From NCBI RefSeq assembly GCF_013112485.1, contig NZ_JABFHG010000001.1, forward strand, positions 434,001 through 498,000: DNA of 64,000 bases, in the 5' to 3' direction. The notes below the pieces were generated by a model that saw only the letters and a list, made by a program, of their open reading frames with translations, was not told the origin of the DNA and ran no database searches. Position numbers and translations under genes: made by a program. Shown here piece after piece: positions 51,014 through 60,400 of the stretch (the stretch's first letter is position 1; every line of letters starts with the position of its first letter). This DNA comes from Roseicella sp. DB1501. GTDB taxonomy: Bacteria; Pseudomonadota; Alphaproteobacteria; Acetobacterales; Acetobacteraceae.

Positions 51014-51138
51014 GCCTGCGAAGATGGCGAAGCCGACCCCCCGCGACAAGGCGCCCGGGCCGCCGGGCGCCCCCTGCCGCTTGCGGCACGAAAACCCCCC
51101 GTGCTAGCCCCGCTTCCTCCCCGACAGGACACCCTGCC

Positions 51139-51606
51139 GTGAACCCGCCGCTCATTGCCGTTCTGAACGGCCCGAACCTGAACATGCTCGGCACGCGCGA
51201 GCCGGAGAAATACGGCCGTGCGACGCTCGACGACGTCGAGGCGCTCTGCGCCGAGACCGCCGACGAGCTGGGGCTGGCGATCGATTTCCGGCAGACCAAC
51301 GGCGAGGGCGAGCTGGTCACCTGGGTCCAGGAATGCCGCGGGCGGGCGGCCGGGATCATCATCAATCCGGCGGGCTACACCACCACCTCCATCGCCCTGC
51401 TCGATGCGCTGCTGGCCGTCGGCCTGCCGGTGATCGAGGTGCATATCACCAACATCCACCGCCGGGAGGAATTCCGGCACCACAGCTATGTGTCGAAGGC
51501 GGCCACCGGCGTCATCGCCGGCCTCGGCATCCGGGGCTACGCCCTGGCGATGCAGGCCATGGCGGGGCTGCTCGAGGACGCCGAGGATCCGGACGACGAC
51601 GAATGA
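51139..51606 (+). CDS. aroQ: 3-dehydroquinate dehydratase, type II
   Basis: A 155-residue shikimate-pathway enzyme. Typical blocks are [19 protein letters not shown] (with the catalytic Tyr of the lid), [53 protein letters not shown] (catalytic His). The start is GTG 51139. The stop overlaps accB (ATGA), the aroQ-accB-accC order that is common in proteobacteria. The acidic tail DAEDPDDDE is unusual but harmless. Confidence 0.95.
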   Translation: MNPPLIAVLNGPNLNMLGTREPEKYGRATLDDVEALCAETADELGLAIDFRQTNGEGELVTWVQECRGRAAGIIINPAGYTTTSIALLDALLAVGLPVIEVHITNIHRREEFRHHSYVSKAATGVIAGLGIRGYALAMQAMAGLLEDAEDPDDDE

Positions 51607-52100
51607 GCAACGGCATCCAGTTCGATCCCGAGGCGATCCGCGCCCTGGCGCAGATCCTCAAGGACACTGACCTGACGGAGATCGAGCTGGTCGAGAAGGA
51701 CAGCCGCATCCGGGTGGCGCGCACCCTGCCGCCGGCGCCGGCGCCGGCGATGCAGATGGCCTGGCCCGCCGGCCTGCCGCAGGCCGCGCCAGCCCCGGCG
51801 GCGCCCGCGGCCGTGCCGGCCCCGGCGGCGGCGCCGGCCGAGGAGAGCATCGACCTTGCCAAGCATCCGGGGCTGGTCGCCTCGCCCATGGTCGGCGTCG
51901 CCTATCTGTCGCCGGAGCCGGGCCAGCCCCCCTTCGTCGCGCTCGGGAGCCGGGTGACGCAGGGGCAGACCCTGCTCCTGGTCGAGGCGATGAAGACCTT
52001 CAACCAGATCAAGGCGCCGCGCTCCGGCACCGTGACGCGCATCCTGATCGAGACCGGCACGCCCGTGGAATATGGCGAGCCGCTGATGATCGTCGAGTGA
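51603..52100 (+). CDS. accB: Biotin carboxyl carrier protein of acetyl-CoA carboxylase
   Basis: A 165-residue BCCP. The N-terminal part ([20 protein letters not shown]) is followed by a Pro/Ala-rich flexible linker (about 42-80) and the C-terminal biotinyl domain with the biotinylated lysine in [12 protein letters not shown]. It carries carboxybiotin between AccC and the carboxyltransferase in fatty acid synthesis. ATG 51603 overlaps the aroQ stop. Confidence 0.96.
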   Translation: MSNGIQFDPEAIRALAQILKDTDLTEIELVEKDSRIRVARTLPPAPAPAMQMAWPAGLPQAAPAPAAPAAVPAPAAAPAEESIDLAKHPGLVASPMVGVAYLSPEPGQPPFVALGSRVTQGQTLLLVEAMKTFNQIKAPRSGTVTRILIETGTPVEYGEPLMIVE

Positions 52101-52176
52101 TGCGCCGCGGGGCGGGAAGGCGCGGCCAGCATTTCCTGGTCAGCCTCCGGCCGCGGCTGCGCCGCATGAGGGCCGT

Positions 52177-53532
52177 ATGAAGATCGGAAAGGTGCTGATC
52201 GCGAACCGCGGCGAGATCGCGCTGCGGATCCACCGCGCCTGCCAGGAGATGGGCATCCGCACCGTCGCGGTGCATTCCACCGCCGATGCCGCGGCGATGC
52301 ATGTGCGCCTCGCCGATGAGAGCGTCTGCATCGGCCCGCCCCCGGCGCGCGAGAGCTACCTGAACGTCGCCGCCATCCTCTCGGCGGCGGCGATCACCGG
52401 GGCGGACGCGATCCATCCCGGCTACGGCTTCCTCTCGGAGAATGCGAATTTCGCCGAGATGGTGGAGGCGCACGGCTTCGTCTTCATCGGCCCGCGCCCG
52501 GAGCACATCCGGATGATGGGCGACAAGATCGCCGCCAAGGACGCGATGCGGCGCCTCGGCGTGCCGCTCGTCCCCGGCAGCCTCGGCGCCCTCGCCTCGC
52601 TCGAGGAGGCGCGGCAGGTGGCGGCGGAGGTGATGTATCCCGTGCTGATCAAGGCGGCGGCCGGCGGCGGCGGCCGCGGCATGAAGGTGGCGCAGGACGA
52701 GTCCGGGCTCGAGGAGGCCTGGCGCGTCGCCCGCACCGAGGCCAAGGCCGCCTTCGGCGACGACGCCGTCTACCTGGAGAAGTATCTCGACCGGCCGCGG
52801 CACATCGAGTTGCAGGTGCTGGCCGACACGCATGGCCATGTGGTGCATTTCGGCGAGCGCGACTGCTCGCTGCAGCGGCGCCACCAGAAGCTGGTCGAGG
52901 AGGCCGGCTCGCCGGTGCTCGACGCGGCGCAGCGCGACGCGCTCGGCGCGCAGGTCACGCGGGCGCTCAAGCAGCTCGGCTACCGCAATGCCGGCACGCT
53001 CGAATTCCTCTGGCAGGACGGGCAATTCGCCTTCATCGAGATGAACACCCGGCTGCAGGTCGAGCATCCGGTGACCGAGATGGTCTGCGGCATCGACCTG
53101 GTGAAGGAGCAGCTCCGCGTCGCCGCCGGCGAGCGCCTCGGCTACGGCCAGTCGGAGATCCGTTTCCAGGGCCATGCCATCGAGTGCCGGATCACCGCCG
53201 AGAACCCGGACACCTTCCTGCCCTCGCCGGGCCGCGTCACCACCTACCACGCGCCGGGCGGGCTCGGCGTGCGCGTCGACAGCGCGCTCTATTCCGGCTA
53301 CGCCGTGCCGCCGCATTACGACAGCCTGATCGCCAAGCTGGTGGTGCATGGCGGGACCCGGGCCGAGGCGATCGCGCGGCTGCGGCGCAGCCTCGCCGAG
53401 ATGGTGGTGGACGGCATCGAGACCACCCTGCCGCTGCATCTGGCGATCATGGAGGACCCGGAATTCCAGGCCGGGGACTACACGATCCACTGGCTGGAGC
53501 AGTTCGTCGCCCGCCGCAACCCGGCCCGGTAG
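52177..53532 (+). CDS. accC: Biotin carboxylase of acetyl-CoA carboxylase
   Basis: A 451-residue ATP-grasp enzyme that carboxylates the biotin on AccB. It has the N-terminal [23 protein letters not shown]-binding glycine loop [31 protein letters not shown], and the active-site [20 protein letters not shown]. The C-terminal domain is complete. It lies 76 bp downstream of accB. Length is standard for AccC. Confidence 0.97.
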   Translation: MKIGKVLIANRGEIALRIHRACQEMGIRTVAVHSTADAAAMHVRLADESVCIGPPPARESYLNVAAILSAAAITGADAIHPGYGFLSENANFAEMVEAHGFVFIGPRPEHIRMMGDKIAAKDAMRRLGVPLVPGSLGALASLEEARQVAAEVMYPVLIKAAAGGGGRGMKVAQDESGLEEAWRVARTEAKAAFGDDAVYLEKYLDRPRHIELQVLADTHGHVVHFGERDCSLQRRHQKLVEEAGSPVLDAAQRDALGAQVTRALKQLGYRNAGTLEFLWQDGQFAFIEMNTRLQVEHPVTEMVCGIDLVKEQLRVAAGERLGYGQSEIRFQGHAIECRITAENPDTFLPSPGRVTTYHAPGGLGVRVDSALYSGYAVPPHYDSLIAKLVVHGGTRAEAIARLRRSLAEMVVDGIETTLPLHLAIMEDPEFQAGDYTIHWLEQFVARRNPAR

Positions 53533-53687
53533 CGCCCCGGCCGGGCCGCGACGCCCGGCGTGACGCGCCAGCCCGCCGCTGTCTATACTTGCCACATGCC
53601 GAGCCATCGTCCCGCCGCTGTGCGGGACCACCCCCCCGTGCCGAGCCATCCCGCGCCCCCGGGCGGCGGGGCGGGGGGCGTCGCCGC

Positions 53688-54365
53688 ATGAGCCGCCGGC
53701 AGATCGACATCACACCCGACCTGATGCTGCGCGCCTACCGCGCCGGGCTCTTTCCCATGGCGGAGAGCCGGCGCGGCGACCGGCTCTACTGGCTCGACCC
53801 GGAGCGGCGGGGCGTCATCCCGCTCGATGCCGGCTTCCACATGCCGCGGCGCCTGCTGCGCACCGTGCTGTCGGGTCCCTACCGGGTGACGGCGGATGCG
53901 GATTTCGCCGCCGCCATCGCCGGCTGCGCCGCCCCCGCCCCGGGCCGGGAGGATACCTGGATCAACCCGGAGATCGAGTTCCTCTTCCTCGCCCTGCATC
54001 GACAGGGCCATGCGCATTCCATCGAGGTTTGGCAGGAGGACGCGCTGATCGGCGGCCTCTACGGCGTGGTGCTCGGCGGCGCCTTCTTCGGCGAGAGCAT
54101 GTTCAGCCGCGCCCGCGACGCCTCGAAGGTGGCGCTGGTGCACCTGGTGGCGCGGCTGCGCCTCGGCGGCTTCACCCTGCTCGACAGCCAGTTCCTCACC
54201 GAGCACCTGGCGCAGTTCGGCGCGCATGAGATCCCGCGCGCCGAGTACAAGCGACGCCTCGCGCATGCGGTGAACGCCACCGCGACCTGGCACGCCGCGC
54301 CCGATCCGGCGGCGCTCGAGGCCGCGATCCGCGGCCTGCGGTCCGGAGGGCCGGAGGAGGCGTGA
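53688..54365 (+). CDS. aat: Leucyl/phenylalanyl-tRNA-protein transferase
   Basis: A 225-residue aminoacyl-tRNA transferase of the N-degron pathway, adding Leu or Phe to proteins with N-terminal Arg or Lys, which are then degraded by ClpAP. It has [52 protein letters not shown] and [21 protein letters not shown]-type blocks (for example [14 protein letters not shown]). The start ATG 53688 follows a G-rich stretch. The next gene begins inside its stop (GTGA). Confidence 0.95.
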   Translation: MSRRQIDITPDLMLRAYRAGLFPMAESRRGDRLYWLDPERRGVIPLDAGFHMPRRLLRTVLSGPYRVTADADFAAAIAGCAAPAPGREDTWINPEIEFLFLALHRQGHAHSIEVWQEDALIGGLYGVVLGGAFFGESMFSRARDASKVALVHLVARLRLGGFTLLDSQFLTEHLAQFGAHEIPRAEYKRRLAHAVNATATWHAAPDPAALEAAIRGLRSGGPEEA

Positions 54366-55267
54366 GCGAGGCCGAGGATGCGCCGGCGCCAGGCCCCGCG
54401 CCAGGCCCCGCGCCAGGACAGGCACCAGGCTCCGCGCCAGGACCGGCGACGGCGTCGCCGCCGGCGCGGAAGCGGCGGGTGCAGGGCGGCGCGGCCAGCG
54501 CCGATGTCGTGCTCTCCGCCCATGCCGGCGGCAATGCCGCGCTCTTTTCGCAGATCCTCGCCCTGCACGTGCCGGAAGGCTCGCTCGTCGCCGACGTCAC
54601 CTATGGCGGCGGCGTCTTCTGGCGCGAGGTGCCGCCCGGCCGCTACCGGGTGCTGGCGAGCGACCTCGCCACCGGCACGGATTGCCGCGCCCTGCCGCAT
54701 GCCGATGGCAGCCTCGACGCGCTGGTGCTCGACCCGCCCTATATGGAGGGGTTGCTGCGCCCGAAGGCGGAGACCCGCGGCGGGCTCGGCAGCCATGCCG
54801 CGCTGCGCCGCTATTACGATGCCGGCGGCGGGCGCGAGGGGCCGGGCGGCGGCCGCTGGCACCAGGCGGTGCTCGACCTCTACCTGGATGCGGCGCGCGA
54901 AGCCCGGCGGGTGCTGCGCGACCACGGCATCCTCATCGTCAAATGCCAGGACGAGGTCAGCGCCAACCGGCAGGAGCTGACCCATGTGCAGATCGTCACC
55001 GGGTTGGCGGGCCTGGGCTTCTATGCCCGCGATCTCTTCGTGCTGATGCGGCCGAACCGGCCGGGCATCGCCCGGCTGCTGCGGCAGGTGCATGCGCGGA
55101 AGAACCACAGCTACTTCCTGGTCTTCCAGAAGGTGCCGGCGGGGCAGGATGTCGCCCGCTACCGCAGCCGGGATCCGGCGCCGCGCCAGCCCCAGGATAG
55201 AGCCCCTCGATTTGCACAGGCCCGGGTCGCGCCCGGCATGCTTCCGCCAGCCGCCGATCCGGCCTAG
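54362..55267 (+). CDS. DPPY-motif methyltransferase (DNA-methyltransferase-like)
   Basis: A 301-residue SAM-dependent methyltransferase-like protein. The first 40 residues are a low-complexity Ala/Pro/Gly repeat (an APGP unit of 12 bp repeated imperfectly from about 54389 to 54445). Then follow [20 protein letters not shown], the SAM motif [16 protein letters not shown] and the catalytic [12 protein letters not shown], i.e. the DPPY of amino-methyltransferases that act on adenine N6 or cytosine N4. [10 protein letters not shown] and [11 protein letters not shown] are later blocks. It overlaps aat by 4 bp (GTGA) and has no restriction partner, so it is an orphan; DNA or RNA could be the substrate. 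Confidence 0.75.
   Translation: MSEAEDAPAPGPAPGPAPGQAPGSAPGPATASPPARKRRVQGGAASADVVLSAHAGGNAALFSQILALHVPEGSLVADVTYGGGVFWREVPPGRYRVLASDLATGTDCRALPHADGSLDALVLDPPYMEGLLRPKAETRGGLGSHAALRRYYDAGGGREGPGGGRWHQAVLDLYLDAAREARRVLRDHGILIVKCQDEVSANRQELTHVQIVTGLAGLGFYARDLFVLMRPNRPGIARLLRQVHARKNHSYFLVFQKVPAGQDVARYRSRDPAPRQPQDRAPRFAQARVAPGMLPPAADPA
54389..54446 (+). repeat. Imperfect 12-bp tandem repeat encoding Ala-Pro-Gly units
   Basis: Copies of GCGCCAGGCCCC and variants (GCGCCAGGACAG, GCACCAGGCTCC, GCGCCAGGACCG) run head to tail near the 5' end of the methyltransferase gene, giving an [20 protein letters not shown]-type tract. The unit length is a multiple of 3, so copy-number change would keep the frame. 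Confidence 0.75.
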
Positions 55268-55331
55268 AAGCCCGCCCTCGCGGCCGAGCCCCCCTTCCGT
55301 CCTGGGCGGCGCCGGCCTTCCGGAGCCCGCC

Positions 55332-56579
55332 ATGTCCGACCGCATCTCCCTGCCAAAGGAGCGCATCCGCGTCCTGCTGCTTGAGGGCGTTTCCGAGAGC
55401 GCCGTCGAGCTCCTGGCCGCGGCGGGCTACGAGAACGTTACCCGGCTGACCAAGGCGCTGGACGGGCCGGCCCTGGCCGAGGCGCTGCACGGCGTGCACA
55501 TGCTTGGCATCCGCTCCCGCACCCAGCTCAAGGGCGAGGCCCTGGCGGCGGCGGACCGGCTGATCACGGTGGGCTGCTTCTGCATCGGCACCAACCAGGT
55601 CGATCTGGAGACCACCCGCACCCGCGGCATCCCGGTCTTCAACGCCCCCTTCTCCAACACCCGCTCGGTCGCCGAGTTGGTGATGGGGGAGATCGTCATG
55701 CTGCTGCGCGGCATCCCGGACCGCTCGCGCTCGGCGCATCAGGGCGGCTGGGACAAGTCGGCCGAGGGCAGCTTCGAGGTGCGCGGCCGCACCCTCGGCA
55801 TCGTCGGCTACGGCAATATCGGCAGCCAGCTCTCGGTGCTCGCCGAGGCCTTCGGCATGCGGGTGCTCTATTTCGACCACACCACCAAACTGCCGCACGG
55901 CAATGCCAGGCCCTGCGCCTCGCTCGGCGAGCTCCTGGCCGAGGCCGATATCGTGACCCTGCACGTGCCGGAGACGCCGGCGACCATCGGCATGATCGGC
56001 GCCGCCGAGATCCGCGCCATGAAGCCGGGCAGCATCCTGATCAACAACGCCCGCGGCTCCCTGGTCGATCTCGATGCGGTGGCGGCGGCGCTGCGCGCGC
56101 GGCACCTGCTCGGCTTCGCCGCCGATGTCTTCCCCGAGGAGCCGGCGCGCAACGGCGAGCCGTTCCGCAGCCCGGTCCAGGGCCTGCCCAACGTCATCCT
56201 GACCCCGCATATCGGCGGCAGCACGCAGGAGGCGCAGTCGCGCATCGGCCAGGAGGTCGCGCGCAAGCTGATCGAGTACAGCGACAGCGGCTCGACGGTC
56301 GGAGCGGTGAACTTCCCGCAGGTGCAGCTCCCGGCCCGGCCGACCGGGGCGCGCTGGACCCATGTCCACCGCGACACGCCCGGCATGCTCTCGCGCATCA
56401 ACGAGGCCTTCGGCCGGCGCGGGCTGAACATCGCCGCGCAATACTACCAGACCTATGGCGAGCTCGGTTACGTCGTGGTCGAGAGCGTCGAGGCGCGGAG
56501 CGAGGCGGAGGCGATCCTGGCCGAGCTGCGGGCGCTGCCCGGCACGGTGCGGGCGCGGCTCATCTACGAGCGGGAATAG
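55332..56579 (+). CDS. serA: D-3-phosphoglycerate dehydrogenase
   Basis: A 415-residue enzyme of serine biosynthesis. It has the NAD motif TLGIVGYGNIGSQLSVLAE, the catalytic block PHIGGSTQEAQSRIG, ADVFPEEPARNGEPF, and a C-terminal ACT domain (HVHRDTPGMLSRINEAFGRR; LGYVVVESVEARSEAE). The length and layout match the E. coli SerA type, which is feedback-inhibited by serine through the ACT domain. ATG 55332 follows CCGGAGCCCGCC. Confidence 0.93.
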   Translation: MSDRISLPKERIRVLLLEGVSESAVELLAAAGYENVTRLTKALDGPALAEALHGVHMLGIRSRTQLKGEALAAADRLITVGCFCIGTNQVDLETTRTRGIPVFNAPFSNTRSVAELVMGEIVMLLRGIPDRSRSAHQGGWDKSAEGSFEVRGRTLGIVGYGNIGSQLSVLAEAFGMRVLYFDHTTKLPHGNARPCASLGELLAEADIVTLHVPETPATIGMIGAAEIRAMKPGSILINNARGSLVDLDAVAAALRARHLLGFAADVFPEEPARNGEPFRSPVQGLPNVILTPHIGGSTQEAQSRIGQEVARKLIEYSDSGSTVGAVNFPQVQLPARPTGARWTHVHRDTPGMLSRINEAFGRRGLNIAAQYYQTYGELGYVVVESVEARSEAEAILAELRALPGTVRARLIYERE

Positions 56580-56625
56580 CAGTCCTCTGGCGGGGCCGGA
56601 TCGTGCCCGGCCCGGCCGGAGGGCG

Positions 56626-57024
56626 TCAGGCCGCCTCGGCGGTCCGCTCGCGCCGGGCGGCCTCGCGGCCGCGGCGCCGCGCCAGCGCCTGCAGCCGCGC
56701 CAGATCGGCCCCGGCGAGACCGAAGCCCTCGAGCACGGCGTAGCAGCGATGGGTCTCGGTCATCGCGGCGAAGAAGCCTCGGAGGTCGCCCGAGCGCCGG
56801 GCCAGGGCCGCCGCGGCCTCGGCCGCCTCGTACTCGGCCAGCGCGGCGCGGAAGGCCGCCTGGCTCTCCGGGCAGCCGGTGAGGCGGAAGGGCCCGCCCC
56901 GCCGGGGCCATTCGAGGCCGAGCGGCTCGGGGGCCCCTGGATCGCGGGGCGGCGCGAAGAAGTCGGCCGGCAGGCGCGGCAGTGCCAGCGGGCGGATGCC
57001 CGGGAGGCTGGTCACACGTTCCAT
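56626..57024 (-). CDS. Hypothetical helical protein
   Basis: A 132-residue protein. The N-terminal half is Pro-rich (PGIRPLALPRLPADFFAPP), the middle and C-terminal parts are helical and Ala/Glu/Arg-rich (FRAALAEYEAAEAAAALARR, LARLQALARRRGREAARRE). No family is recognised. The length, codon use and position (tail-to-tail with serA, 46 bp between the stops) support a real gene. ATG 57024 is chosen; a TTG at 57066 would lengthen it. Confidence 0.55.
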   Translation of the reverse strand: MERVTSLPGIRPLALPRLPADFFAPPRDPGAPEPLGLEWPRRGGPFRLTGCPESQAAFRAALAEYEAAEAAAALARRSGDLRGFFAAMTETHRCYAVLEGFGLAGADLARLQALARRRGREAARRERTAEAA

Positions 57025-57531
57025 CCCAGAATCTCGCTTTGCTTCGTCCAGTCGTGGCAGGGGCAAGGGGGGTCGCCCCGGCGGGCTGGATTATAGCCTG
57101 ATCGCAACCGCCTGGGGAACGGGCCAATGATGGATTCAGGTGCGTTGCGGAGAGAAATTCGCGCTCTGCGTGTGGCACCGCAGCATGACCATGCGTGAAC
57201 CAGATCATTCCGACATAGCTTTTATAAAGCTTTTGAAGCCCGACTGCTCAACGGTATCGGCACAGCAGGCCGCGACTTGATCGTTTTGATTGATTATCGG
57301 GTCCTTTGGGATACGAAAAGCCCTGGAGTGCCGCATATCCGCCGGTCTGGATCGGATTGCGCCCCCGCTCACTCCCGATGACGTGATATTCCCGGGCGAT
57401 GGCGTTCCCGTCTCTGGACCGCATCGAAGGCATCCAGCGCCCTTCACAGACCGGTTTCATTGCGCAACGGTGATGCCTGCCGGGCGCGGCGCTGTGGCAC
57501 CAACCGGGCATCCGGTCGATGGAGGCGGCCC
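57025..57531. other. Non-coding interval with reduced GC
   Basis: About 500 bp with no convincing gene. The part 57110-57320 is distinctly AT-richer than the surroundings and includes a palindromic AGCTTTTATAAAGCT (about 57218-57232). Short frames exist on both strands but lack ribosome sites and do not resemble known proteins. Part of it must contain the promoter of the gene at 57532 and possibly that of 57024. Confidence 0.4.
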
Positions 57532-57897
57532 ATGCGCGGCGCTCTTCTCTCTTTCCTCGTGGCTTCGGCCCTCATCGCCCCTGGCGGCCCCGGCCGGGCA
57601 CAGGAGGGGGTGCGGTTCGACCGCCCCGTCTTCACCACGGATGCGACGGCGCTCTGCCGCCGCCAGGACCAGGTCGCGGCGCTGCGCCGCGCCCTCGACG
57701 ACAACGACCGCGCGGCGATCGACCGCATCATCGCCGAGACCTGCCGGCTGGTTGGGCCGAACATCCGGCTGAGCGTGGTGACGATGCCCGGCCTCTACGA
57801 TCCCGATGTCGAGGTCCGGGTCGCGGGCCGGCCCGTCATGCCGGCTGGCTTGGCGCAGGGCACGGTCTGGACGTTGAAGGCGCTGCTCCGCAACTGA
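57532..57897 (+). CDS. Small secreted protein (hypothetical)
   Basis: A 121-residue protein with a signal peptide (GALLSFLVASALIAPGGPG, cleavage near GRAQ-E). The mature part of about 97 residues has two cysteines (ATALCRR and AETCRL) that could form a disulfide in the periplasm, and a GLYDPDVEVRVAGRPVMP strand-like segment. No family is recognised. GGAGGCGG precedes ATG 57532. It lies upstream of efp, about 160 bp apart, on the same strand. Confidence 0.65.
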   Translation: MRGALLSFLVASALIAPGGPGRAQEGVRFDRPVFTTDATALCRRQDQVAALRRALDDNDRAAIDRIIAETCRLVGPNIRLSVVTMPGLYDPDVEVRVAGRPVMPAGLAQGTVWTLKALLRN

Positions 57898-58056
57898 ACG
57901 GCCGGCAGCCCGGGCGCCGGCGGCATCGGCCGCGCCCCCTTCCCTCGCCGCGCCCGACCCCCTAAAACCCGGCCCCTTGCCGTGCCGTGCAGGCCCTGCC
58001 GTCGCAGGGTGCCGGTGCGCGCCCGCTCATTCATCCACCGGACAGGTCGCCCACCC

Positions 58057-58623
58057 ATGGCAAAGATGCAGGCCAACCAGATGCGTGCCGGCATGGTCAT
58101 CGAATTCGAAGGCCAGCGCTACACCATCCTCAAGCAGAACATCATGATCCCGGGCAAGGGCGCGGCCGTCATCCAGGTGGAGATGCGCAACGTCAAGACC
58201 GGCGCCAAGAAGGACCAGCGCTGGCGCACCGCGGATACCGTGGAGCGGCTGGAGACGGCGGATGAGGAATACACCTTCTCCTATGCCGAGGGCGAGCAGC
58301 TCGTCCTGATGCATCCCGAGACTTATGAGCAGACGCATGTCTCGAAGGACATCCTCGGCGACCGGCTGCCCTTCCTGGTCGAGGGCATGACCGTCAACGT
58401 CCGCCTGATCGAGGGCGAGCCGGTGGCGATGTCCCTGCCGGAATCCGTGGTGCTCGAGGTGACCGAGGCCGATCCGGTGGTGAAGGGCCAGACCGCCTCC
58501 TCCTCCTACAAGCCGGCCATGCTCTCGAACGGCGTGAAGACCATGGTGCCGCCCTTCGTCACCGCGGGCGACAAGATCGTGGTGAAGACCGAGGACGCCT
58601 CCTATGTCGAGCGCGCGAAGTAG
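58057..58623 (+). CDS. efp: Elongation factor P
   Basis: A 188-residue translation factor that relieves ribosome stalling at polyproline. Three beta-barrel domains are present. The modification site is Lys34 in the loop MIPGKGAAVIQ, and the C-terminal domain has PESVVLEVTEADPVVKGQTA. A lysine at 34 suggests EpmA-type beta-lysylation. ATG 58057 is used; the length is standard. Many proteins in this window have Pro-Pro runs that would need it. Confidence 0.97.
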   Translation: MAKMQANQMRAGMVIEFEGQRYTILKQNIMIPGKGAAVIQVEMRNVKTGAKKDQRWRTADTVERLETADEEYTFSYAEGEQLVLMHPETYEQTHVSKDILGDRLPFLVEGMTVNVRLIEGEPVAMSLPESVVLEVTEADPVVKGQTASSSYKPAMLSNGVKTMVPPFVTAGDKIVVKTEDASYVERAK

Positions 58624-58639
58624 CGCCGCGACCTGAGCC

Positions 58640-58678
58640 GCCCCGCCGCGGGCGCCGCCCCGCGGCCCGCGGCGGGGC
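58640..58678 (+). terminator. Strong hairpin terminator after efp
   Basis: A 14-bp perfect stem (GCCCCGCCGCGGGC at 58640-58653; GCCCGCGGCGGGGC at 58665-58678) with an 11-nt loop, starting 17 bases after the efp stop. No T-run follows. Confidence 0.6.
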
Positions 58679-58722
58679 GCACCGCCGCCCATCCCCTTCT
58701 TCATCCTGCCGCCCGGTTCCCC

Positions 58723-59607
58723 ATGCCCCCCTCCCCCCGCCTCTCCCCCGCCCTCAACGTCGTGGTGAACGCCGTGCAGAAGGCCGGCCGCCGCCTGCTG
58801 CGCGATTTCGGCGAGGTGGAGCAGCTGCAGGTCTCGGTGAAGGGCCCCGGCGATTTCGTCTCCGCCGCCGACCTGCGGGCGGAGGAGACGCTGCGCGCCG
58901 AACTCTCCCGCGCGCGGCCGAATTTCGCCTTCCTGATGGAGGAGAGCGGCGAGCACGGCTCCGCCGACTGGGAATGGCGCTGGGTGGTCGATCCGCTCGA
59001 CGGCACCAGCAATTTCCTGCACGGCATCCCGCACTGGGCGGTCTCGGTTGGCATCGAGAAGCGCATCGACGCCGAGCGCACCGAGATCATGGCCGGCGTC
59101 ATCTACAATCCCGCCGCCGATGAGATGTTCTGGGCCGAGAAGGGCGTCGGCGCCTTCCTCAACGACCGCCGCCTGCGGGTCTCCGCCCGTCGCGACATGA
59201 AGGAGGCGCTCTTCGCCACCGGCATCCCCTTCGCCGGCGTGCCGCGCAAGGCGGAGTTCTCGCAGATCCTGGCGCGGCTCATGCCGCAGGTGGCGGGGGT
59301 GCGCCGCTTCGGCGCGGCGGCGCTCGACCTCGCCTGGACCGCGGCCGGCCGCTATGATGGCTTCTGGGAGCTGGGGCTGAAGAAGTGGGACATCGCGGCG
59401 GGGCTGATCCTGCTCCGCGAGGCCGGCGGCTTCGTCACCGATCCCGAAGGCGGCGATCCCTATGCCGAGGGCATGGTGGTGGCCGGCAACCCGACCCTGC
59501 AGCCGAAGCTGCGCGAGGTGGTGCAGGAAGGGATCGCCGCGGCCGGCGCCGCCCGCAGCCGCAGCGCCGAAGCCCACCCTTCCGTGGCGCCCCCCTCCGT
59601 GGGTTGA
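58723..59607 (+). CDS. suhB: Inositol monophosphatase family protein (SuhB-like)
   Basis: A 294-residue Mg-dependent phosphatase. Metal-binding motifs: EESGEHG (first Glu pair), WVVDPLDGTSNFLHGIPHWA (the DPLDGT core) and WDIAAGLILLREAGG. Such proteins dephosphorylate inositol-1-phosphate or related sugar phosphates and, in E. coli, also act in rRNA transcription antitermination. The C-terminal 20 residues are an Ala/Ser/Pro tail beyond the usual end. The efp-suhB order is common in alphaproteobacteria. Confidence 0.92.
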   Translation: MPPSPRLSPALNVVVNAVQKAGRRLLRDFGEVEQLQVSVKGPGDFVSAADLRAEETLRAELSRARPNFAFLMEESGEHGSADWEWRWVVDPLDGTSNFLHGIPHWAVSVGIEKRIDAERTEIMAGVIYNPAADEMFWAEKGVGAFLNDRRLRVSARRDMKEALFATGIPFAGVPRKAEFSQILARLMPQVAGVRRFGAAALDLAWTAAGRYDGFWELGLKKWDIAAGLILLREAGGFVTDPEGGDPYAEGMVVAGNPTLQPKLREVVQEGIAAAGAARSRSAEAHPSVAPPSVG

Positions 59608-59679
59608 GTTTCCAAGCCGAAGCCGATCCCCTACCCTGGCCATCGGGGCAGGCTGGGCATGCCGCGCCCGCTACAGCGC

Positions 59680-59800
59680 ATTCACTCTGACCGGAACAGC
59701 GGAACGCGCTTTAACTGGTTGTTTGCAGAGCAGAGTCTCGCCTCCGGGTGATTCCACCCTGCGGCGATCTGCTTCAGCGGCAGGAACGGGGGCGGAATCG
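59680..59800. repeat. Probable dispersed intergenic repeat with hairpin
   Basis: This interval between suhB and the next gene is AT-richer and contains GGGTG-ATTC-CACCC (about 59748-59761) flanked by imperfectly complementary arms (GCAGA...TCGCC on the left, GGCGATCTGC on the right). Sequences with TGATTCCACC cores are characteristic of small palindromic repeats scattered in alphaproteobacterial genomes. Only one copy is in this window, so its repeat status is inference. Confidence 0.45.
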
Positions 59801-59803
59801 GGC

Positions 59804-60382
59804 GTGTTGCGCAGCAAGCCAGTCCGGAGAGGGCGACCGCCCGGGGTGATCCTCCTCGCGGCCCTGCTCCTCCCTGCCGCCGCGGGCGCACAGCCGGCAC
59901 GCAGCCCCGCCACGGCCGAGGAGAGCCCTGCCGATCCGGCGCCCGCCCCGCCGCATCCCGCCGACCTCTCGCATGGCCCGGCCAGGGGCAAGGCCACCGG
60001 CCCCTCGCCAGCCGTGCTGGCCATCCCGATGCCGGCCGGCCTCGAAGCCCTGCCCGCGGGCGGCTGGCGCCTCAGCTTCCCCGCCGGGACGGAGGCGCCG
60101 CCGCCGGGCGCCGAGGCTTCGCTCGCCAGGCTCGGCCGCGGCCTCGCCGCCGTGCCGGAAGGGCGGGTGACGCTGCTCGCCCAGGTCAGCGGCCCGGTGA
60201 AGGATGTCTCGGCGGCCCGCCGGCTCAGCCTCGCCCGCGGCCTCGCGGTGAAGGAGGCGCTGGTGAGCGGCGGCCTCGCCGCCACCCGCATCGACGTGCG
60301 GCCGATGGGCCGGACGCCGGAGGCGGCGGATGCCGTCGACGTGCAGCCGCCGGGTCTCCCGGCCGCACCCCCGCAGCGCTGA
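59804..60382 (+). CDS. Secreted protein with OmpA-like C-terminal domain
   Basis: A 192-residue exported protein. The signal peptide (PPGVILLAALLLPAAAGAQ) is followed by a Pro/Ala-rich stretch (about 35-80) and a C-terminal domain reminiscent of OmpA_C: WRLSFPAGTEAPPPG, then LLAQVSGPVKDVSAARRLSL and LVSGGLAATRIDVRPMGRTP. The usual peptidoglycan-binding Asp/Arg pair is not clear, so binding is doubtful. The start is GTG 59804. It is 18 bp ahead of the TolQ-like gene, forming an envelope module. Confidence 0.65.
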   Translation: MLRSKPVRRGRPPGVILLAALLLPAAAGAQPARSPATAEESPADPAPAPPHPADLSHGPARGKATGPSPAVLAIPMPAGLEALPAGGWRLSFPAGTEAPPPGAEASLARLGRGLAAVPEGRVTLLAQVSGPVKDVSAARRLSLARGLAVKEALVSGGLAATRIDVRPMGRTPEAADAVDVQPPGLPAAPPQR

Positions 60383-60400
60383 CGGGCAAGGCCAGGGCCG

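Noticed and set aside
51014-51138. TPP riboswitch upstream of thiS-thiG
   Set aside because: The conserved CTGAGA and related TPP-aptamer blocks are not found in the 125-bp gap.
57205-57511. Transposase or other gene remnant on the minus strand
   Set aside because: Open frames exist but no known transposase motif, inverted terminal repeat or target duplication was seen.
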